Origin: Cenarchaeum sp. SB0662_bin_33
Lineage (GTDB): Archaea; Thermoproteota; Nitrososphaeria; Nitrososphaerales; Nitrosopumilaceae
DNA: 5,756 nt
Assembly: GCA_009840065.1 (NCBI GenBank)
Contig: VXON01000036.1
Location: forward strand, 1 to 5,756
Direction: 5' to 3'
The notes beneath the pieces are model-generated. The model saw only the letters and a program-made list of their open reading frames with translations, was not told the origin of the DNA and searched no databases. Below, in pieces: positions 5,676 to 5,756 of this stretch. Both the position numbers and the translations under genes were made by a program. Each line of letters begins with the position of its first letter. The stretch's first letter is position 1.

Positions 5676-5756
5676 GAAAAAGTAGTTGTTACCGCACACC
5701 TCCGCGACCCTAAAATAACTACTATGCATACAGGCCAATATTGTTACATCCGCATA
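5676..5756. other. Right flank of the IS relic, no gene recognised
   Basis: The last 81 bases of the window carry no recognisable coding motif. One plus-strand frame starting at 5676 stays open to the window edge, reading EKVVVTAHLRDPKITT and onward, but 27 open codons are expected often by chance. It may be the interrupted remainder of a gene. Confidence 0.3.

Noticed and set aside
5163..5683. An 8-bp target-site duplication around the IS relic
   Set aside because: The immediate flanks ACTACAAC and GAAAAAGT do not match, even allowing one-base shifts.
1..5756. CRISPR array, toxin-antitoxin pair or defence system
   Set aside because: No regularly spaced direct repeats and no effector-like genes are present. 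The lone helicase is explained as a Hef-type DNA repair protein.

Overview
The window looks archaeal, most likely from the Thaumarchaeota/Nitrososphaeria (ammonia-oxidiser) side. The evidence is a Hef-type SF2 helicase, frequent AUA isoleucine and AGA/AGG arginine codons, apparently leaderless genes with TATA boxes about 26-28 bases before the start codon, and T-tract terminators. This is inference: the window holds no rRNA or other taxonomic marker. The coding regions have moderate GC and the spacers are AT-rich.

Layout. Positions 1-436 are non-coding, with one clear dyad near the left edge. At 437-1939 (+) lies a complete Hef/FANCM-like DNA helicase. It has no ERCC4 nuclease domain and ends in a PCNA-binding-like tail. 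A 342-bp convergent spacer follows. At 2282-4648 (-) lies a large secreted solute-binding protein made of two tandem LivK/ANF-type binding modules; no permease or ATPase gene lies nearby. The helicase and the binding protein converge and show no sign of a functional link.

Positions 4680-5756 hold no intact gene, but they are not empty. A GC-richer stretch (about 4700-4930) has only unrecognised short frames. An AT-rich block follows with a terminator-like hairpin and a good leaderless promoter/ATG at 5103-5133. Thirteen codons later the sequence enters a 505-bp relic insertion sequence (5171-5675). That element has perfect 17-bp terminal inverted repeats beginning GTAA. Between them, on the minus strand, is a frameshifted, stop-interrupted C-terminal piece of an IS66-type DDE transposase. 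It was not an annotated reading frame and was found by translating the spacer.

The most notable points are the internally deleted IS66 element with intact ends, the double-module binding protein with a paired-cysteine motif repeated in each module, and the helicase's C-terminal PIP-like tail. I saw no CRISPR array, tRNA, rRNA or convincing novel defence system.
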